Shown one piece after another: positions 58,748-64,000 of a stretch of 64,000 bases of DNA; positions within the stretch are counted from its first letter, which is position 1, and each line of letters starts with the position of its first letter. The translations under genes and the position numbers were made by a program. The notes below the pieces were generated by a model. That model did no database searches. It worked only from the letters and a program-made list of their open reading frames with translations, and had not been told where the DNA came from. This stretch comes from Drosophila persimilis (Eukaryota > Arthropoda > Insecta > Diptera > Drosophilidae), in the NCBI RefSeq assembly GCF_003286085.1, contig NW_020825350.1:682001-746000 (forward strand), in the 5' to 3' direction.

Positions 58748-61700
58748 AAATGCATTTTTATTCCGATCTTAATTTCAAAATGAGCACAGAATTCAAGCTG
58801 AGTTTAGGGCCGTTTTGGCTGTGGGATCAAAGGTAAATATTTGAAATATATGTACATATATAACAGATAATAAGAAAATATAAGGATAACGATCAAATAA
58901 TCTTCGGATATTTGACGATAAATCGTTTGAGATACTTTTGAGAGAGCCAAACAGAATAAACTCCAAGGATGAAAGTAGTCTGCTTAGAAAGATTTTAATT
59001 TAGCTGGAGTCCAATGGTTGTTTGGCTTAAGTCTTACAGGGTATTTCTGAGTAAAGTTCTGTTCAATGGTAGTGCTCCCCGCCAGTCCCATTTTGTTTTC
59101 GCCTGCCGTGCGGCACCCGGACACGCCAGCTGCTGCTGCTCCTCCACGGAATGAAATTCTCGTTTAATTGCTGCAACATACCCGGGCTCCACACATGTTG
59201 CACATACCAGCGTGCCAGCTGTGGTGGCGGCGGTTGGAGTTGCAGGAGCGGCAACCAACCAGAATAAGCTCGGCAATAACTAATTGAATTATGTGGCCAG
59301 CAGACGACTCCACTACCACTTCCACTTCCCCTTCCACTTCTGCAGCTCCAGCTCCAGCTCCATCTGCAGGTCCTCCTGCTGCTCCTATTCCAGTATACCC
59401 TGTTCAGATCATTTGTTGCGGAGTTCGGCCCGGATGAACGTGGAAATGTAGCGCTTCCAAGCCATTGACTCGGAATTGGGTTCCCCCTGTGGGACAACCT
59501 GTAGCACGGCTATCTACCTTTTCCTTGCCTAATTTGACATGAACATGCATACGATTGATTCTCTAAAATGGCTCTCTACTTTAATCTGGCTAATCCACAA
59601 AGAACATACGTAGTTCTGAATAAAATTATCCACGATAATTGTTATTCACATGGGGACGGGGACCAGCACACACACTTAAATGTAAGGCTAATTAACTGTG
59701 GGAGCTGACTTTTTCATATGATTATAGCCCTCCTGACGGATCACATGGCCTGGACTGGCAAATGATTTTTTTGCACAAAGGCGCGACCCTTTTGAGCTCG
59801 CCGACATTTTCCCACTGGGCAGCGACAATGGCTCGAAGGGCAGTCCGGCAATCCAGAGTTGCAGCGCTCATTGGACAACCGCTGGGAAATATCGGACCCA
59901 CTTAAGTCCCTTTTCCCGGACGTACATGGACACGGACACGGACACGGACACGGGTACGGCCAGGAGCAATAGCAGGAGCATGGATATCAAAGCAACCGCA
60001 CCCCTCATCACGGCCCACCCACTCTACTGGCTGTACAAGTAGTATATGTGTCCGTGTGTTTACTCGGACTATTGACAATTTGTGCAGCAAAGTCAAAGCC
60101 ATGAGCATGATGTGGTGCGGGTTGACGGAGGGTTGTGTCTGGGTGCAGGTTTGGACATGACAGGACAGAGAATGCTGCATGCAGCAGGCAGCAGGCAGCA
60201 GGACAAAAATGCAGAGCATGATTCGCCTTTTTGCTTCAAAGTTGAAGCTTTCATCAAATGCAATGAAATATTTCACATAATGAAGATTCTCTTGAGCCAC
60301 ATACAAATACACACAAAAAAGGACATAACCACGGGCCACACACACACACACACACCACACACTTTACGCATGGGTTGGCATATGGAACGAGAACACGGCC
60401 AATGAATCGGTGTGAGTTGTGGGGCTTATTGGCAGAGGAAATAGAAAAAAAATTCAAAGAGATGTTGTCCGGGAGCCAGATATTAGTCGGATATTTTGTG
60501 CCACAGTCATATAGTACTCGTGGTCGGATACGTTTTATAACAGTTTAATACGAGCAGGGGCACCTGCTCTGTAGCAGGTTCTTTATCTAATGGGATAGTA
60601 GCTAATAAATATTGATTGAAATTTGAGAGATAGCCGGATAGCCAGATCTCCATCTCCATGTCTCCCCCACTTTGAGCCCAAAACACTGTTTGACATTCGA
60701 ACCCAAATAAATATCAACTGACTGAGCCGAAAATGACTTTATAATCTTATTAATTTTTAATCTTCCAATCAGCTAAGGGCGCATCCTTTGTCAGCGACCC
60801 CAAGCCTGTTCCCTTCGACCCCTAATTATATTTGGGCAGGCAGGAAAGTTATAAGCAATGAAAAAGGGACGGGCAGGAAGGGCGGGAAAAGGGTTTCCAT
60901 TGACGAATGGAATAACTTGCGGAATCTGTGGATCCCCTTTGGAAACTTTTCCAATTGCTGTTAACAAAACAAGACATACAAATTGATTGCCAACTTTTGA
61001 TTAAGCCTGCCCCAATCGGTTGCATTTAGACGTCGATTGCCTTCGTATCTCTTCTTCAGGTACCTCATAGCTGGGACCAGCTCTGGACCTGGATTAATTG
61101 AAAGCCTCCGCATTCAAATGTCCAAAAGCCAAAATCCCGCAAATAATATTCACAAAACTAAACAAAACAACAAAAAAAATAATAAAAGGGTAGCAAAGGA
61201 AATTGTTCGAGCTGAATTTGCATTTGCATTTGCTGCCACCGCTGAACCGCTGCACCGCTGCACCGCTCCTGGCTCCAGGCAAAAGTTTTTTTGGTCCGAA
61301 ATTACCAAGACAAACTTCCATGCCGCAGTCTGGCGGGCAATCGGAATAGGACTAGGACTGGAACTGGAACGGGAACGGGAACTCCTCTTGGCTTCTCCTG
61401 CGGCAGCGGCTGGAGCTGTCCTCTAGCCGGCAACCACGCAATTAAGATGCATAAAGTTGGTTACATGATTTGCAAGTTGCGACTGGTAGCTTGGCAACAG
61501 CAACAGCAACAGCATCCGCATCCGCATACGCTGCCGGCGCTTGCGACTATCGCGACCATCTATAATGTCCGTATCGTCGTCTCCCATCGACCCTGCGTGC
61601 TCGGGCTTTCGTCTCTGGCCAAATGTTGATTAACATATAATTGGATTCTAATTAATGCTAATTGATTTGTGCGACATGTGCTGTGCCCTTTGTCTTGGGG

Positions 61701-62610
61701 ACTGGGACAGGGACAGGGACATCACTTTCGAAGTCTTCCACTCCCCAACCATCGTCGTAGTGGCTGGTTGTGCTGGACGGCATGGCTGGTTCGGCATGTA
61801 CTGTTTGCTCGGCTTGTCATTTCTGGGGGGCGTGGGACACCTTAGATTCACATAGGGAGGACAGATGTACGCAGACATGTGCATGCTTATCCTTGAATTG
61901 CGGCACGACAAACAGTTCCAGTCGCCAGACCGCGTCACGTGTCAGATTGAAGGGGCAGCCGGACAAACTTTACACCACACACAGACAAACATGGCTGGAG
62001 AGTCAGCCGGATACGGAAACGCATCCAAGCAAACACTTGCGCACACAGCGAAACACTATCACACATACATATGTACATTGACATGTTTGTATGCTTGCAT
62101 ATGCAACAAAGATGCTTGGAACACAACCAATTAGGCGCTGTCAAATTGTTGGCATTTGAAATGCCGACACACGATAGATTGCAGAACGAACAAAGCATCC
62201 ACTCTCCACACGATACTATCTACTTTCCCGTTCTCAATCAGTCTTTTATCTTTCGATAAAACCTCTCCCCGCTTTTCAGCTTGCAATACTTTCAATTATC
62301 CGAATTCTGATATTTTCTGGCTCTTACCGACCATTTCTTATGAGTTTACATATTATAAAAACTATTTATGCCGTTTCGACTCGCTCAAACTACCTGCTTT
62401 TCCCCACAAGTCTTTCACCACTGAAGTATGGCAATACGAACTCTACTGTTCTTTGACATTCCCTCGGTTTCATTAATTTTCCAAGGAACCTGTTCGAATC
62501 GTTGGAAAACACCTTAGCCTGAGCGTTCACAATCGAATTTACAAAAGTTACAATACAAGTAAAGTAAAAATTGCCTCTACACTTATTTTAGTTTTATTTG
62601 TTTGTTTGCA
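58748..62610. other. No supported gene
   Basis: The stretch has a GGACAC repeat at about 59926-59952, a CA repeat at about 60336-60358, and A/T-rich DNA. Frames at 59063-59497 (-) and 61037-61426 (+) are compositionally driven by repeats. 62400-62610 is the likely promoter region of the proteasome gene; no TATA box is evident. Confidence 0.5.
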
Positions 62611-63750
62611 ATGCTGCCTCTATCTCACACTTCGACTCAGGATAAGGGTAATGCCGATTTGGGACCTCGAAGCGGCTTCAGCTTTATTAACTGCCGGCGG
62701 TGAGTGAAGAAGCGGTCGGGTCGGAAGCGGGATCAAGGAGGAAACTGGATAAGTAATTGACAAAATTTCTTCCAACATTTCCACTCAGCAATGCGAAACT
62801 ACTGGCTGAGGGCTTTCAGCCCCCGACGCCGGTGCGCACTGGCACCTCCATTGTGGGCATCATCTATCGCGACGGCGTAATCCTTGGGGCCGACACGCGG
62901 GCCACCGAGGGTCCAATGGTATCCGATAAGAACTGCTCCAAAATTCACTATTTGCAGAATCATATCTAGTGCGTACCACCCGAGAAAAGCTCGTCACTGT
63001 AGTATTCTAACTCTAACTTCTTCTCGTTCCAAAAGTTGCTGTGGTGCTGGCACTGCCGCCGACACTGAAATGATAACCCTGACGACTTCCTCACAGCTGA
63101 ATCTGCACCAGATGAGCACGAAACGGCTGGTGCCAGTCGTCTGTGCCAGCATAATGCTACGACGTACCCTCTTCCGCTACCAGGGCCACATTGGTGCCGC
63201 CCTGGTTGTGGGAGGGGTGGACAGGTGGGGTCCTCAGATCTACTGCAACCATTCGTGCGGCTCCAACGACAAGCTGCCGTACGCGGCAATGGGATCGGGC
63301 ACTTTGGCTGCCATGACCGTGCTGGAGCACGGCTGGAAGCCGGATCTTGACCTGGAGCAGGGCAAGCAGCTCGTGCGCGAGGCCATCTCGGCGGGGGTCT
63401 TCAATGACCTGGGCTCCGGGTCGAACATCGATCTCTGCGTGATCACCAAGGCGGGCGCCAAGTACCTTCGCACGGACACAGTAGCCAGCGAGCGGGGCGA
63501 GCGCCAGGAAAAGTACTACATCAAGCCAAACTCTACGGTAGTGAAGGCAACCTCCGTGCAGAACCTTCTGGTGGCTTCAGAGCACTGCTATCGCGTGTCG
63601 TTGTTTCCTTCCTGTTGGAAATTCTACTCAGAGCTAAATTTGGGGGACAGATCGTGGCCCGCAAATACTGATCCGGATGAGCAGCCGACAACATCTGCTT
63701 CCGCGAAGGCGGCAGAATGTCAAGGGAAGAAGAAAGGGAATAAGAAATGA
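62611..63750 (+). CDS. Prosbeta2R: Proteasome beta2-type subunit paralogue
   Basis: Three exons, 62611-62699, 62789-62968 and 63036-63750; 327 aa. Introns are 89 and 67 bp with GT/AG and matching phase. The propeptide ([21 protein letters not shown]) resembles fly Prosbeta2. The mature enzyme starts at Thr in RTG/TSIVG, with the catalytic Asp17 (GADTR) and Lys33 (KNCSK) in place, then [11 protein letters not shown] and [12 protein letters not shown]. It should provide trypsin-like activity in a 20S core. The C-terminal tail after about residue 260 is longer than in the housekeeping subunit, Lys/Gly-rich at the end. Divergence from Prosbeta2 suggests a testis-type Prosbeta2R copy; which one I cannot tell. 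Confidence 0.9.
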
Positions 63751-64000
63751 GATAGTAACGTAGGCCCCAATCACGCGAAAAATTCGCAATAATCTAAAAG
63801 AACTTGGCTCTAAAGAATCAAAAAAATTGTCCGTTTTCGCAACTTTTAAATACATTCCCTCATGGAACTCAATATATAATACGTGTACTATATATTGTAT
63901 CTGTTATTGCAACACACTTGCCCACTTGCTGTTTTGTATGATGCTGAGGATGAGCTTTGAGCTACACAAATTTCAACAATTTTGATGTTTATCCAAGAAA
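63751..64000. other. Downstream of the proteasome gene
   Basis: A/T-rich 3' flank. No perfect AATAAA is evident near the stop, though AATAAT occurs at about 63788. No coding sequence. Confidence 0.5.

Noticed and set aside
59063-59497. 144-codon minus-strand frame, Ser/Arg/Gly-rich
   Set aside because: Driven by GGAAGTGGAAGT-type simple repeats; no family match.
1-64000. CRISPR arrays, tRNA or rRNA genes, prokaryotic operons
   Set aside because: Searched by eye for spaced direct repeats and for tRNA A/B boxes; only the retroelement primer sites matched tRNA, and the short repeats are microsatellites without spacers.

Overview
The window is eukaryotic, insect DNA, almost certainly from a Drosophila species. 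The evidence is GT-AG introns of 56 bp to about 20 kb, TATA/Inr core promoters, CAG (opa) repeats, a gypsy-type LTR retroelement with a tRNA-Lys primer site, and a DINE-1-like (GTCY)n element. The TTATACCCGATACT ends of that element look like the obscura group, but this is recollection and was not checked.

Layout. 1-6837 is a degraded gypsy-group retroelement cluster: a gag-protease remnant, a U3-less LTR fragment, a second copy (gag, protease, RT, RNase H, with several stops), then an inverted LTR plus leader of a related element. 7158-8528 is a decayed copy of the CRL4 substrate receptor gene l(2)dtl/Cdt2, which still shows a C-terminal PIP-box. 11478-36487 is a plus-strand gene for a coiled-coil protein resembling centrosomal protein CEP162: seven coding exons, 934 aa. 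Its first intron is about 19.9 kb and holds three minus-strand M14 metallocarboxypeptidase genes: (A) 12837-14345, an apparently active B-type enzyme; (B) 20057-22824, a pseudoenzyme that has lost its zinc ligands and catalytic Glu and has two interchangeable first exons; (C) 24019-28216, an active-looking enzyme with a long acidic Glu/Pro/Gln-rich segment of roughly 670 residues before the propeptide.

37.8-40.7 kb is repeat-derived: decayed coding matter and a 1.06 kb DINE-1-like element with a terminal hairpin and an internal duplication. 43343-45329 is a two-exon gene for a secreted protein built from an Arg/Glu-rich octad repeat; I do not recognise it. 45.3-62.6 kb is mostly non-coding, with microsatellites, a decayed RR-2 cuticle-protein fragment and one possible orphan minus-strand exon. 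62611-63750 is a three-exon proteasome beta2 paralogue (Prosbeta2R type) with intact catalytic residues.

The carboxypeptidases form a tandem family with shared exon phases. All three are transcribed against the host Cep162-like gene. All splice models come from reading the sequence: consensus GT/AG sites with matching phase and homology across junctions. None has transcript support here.
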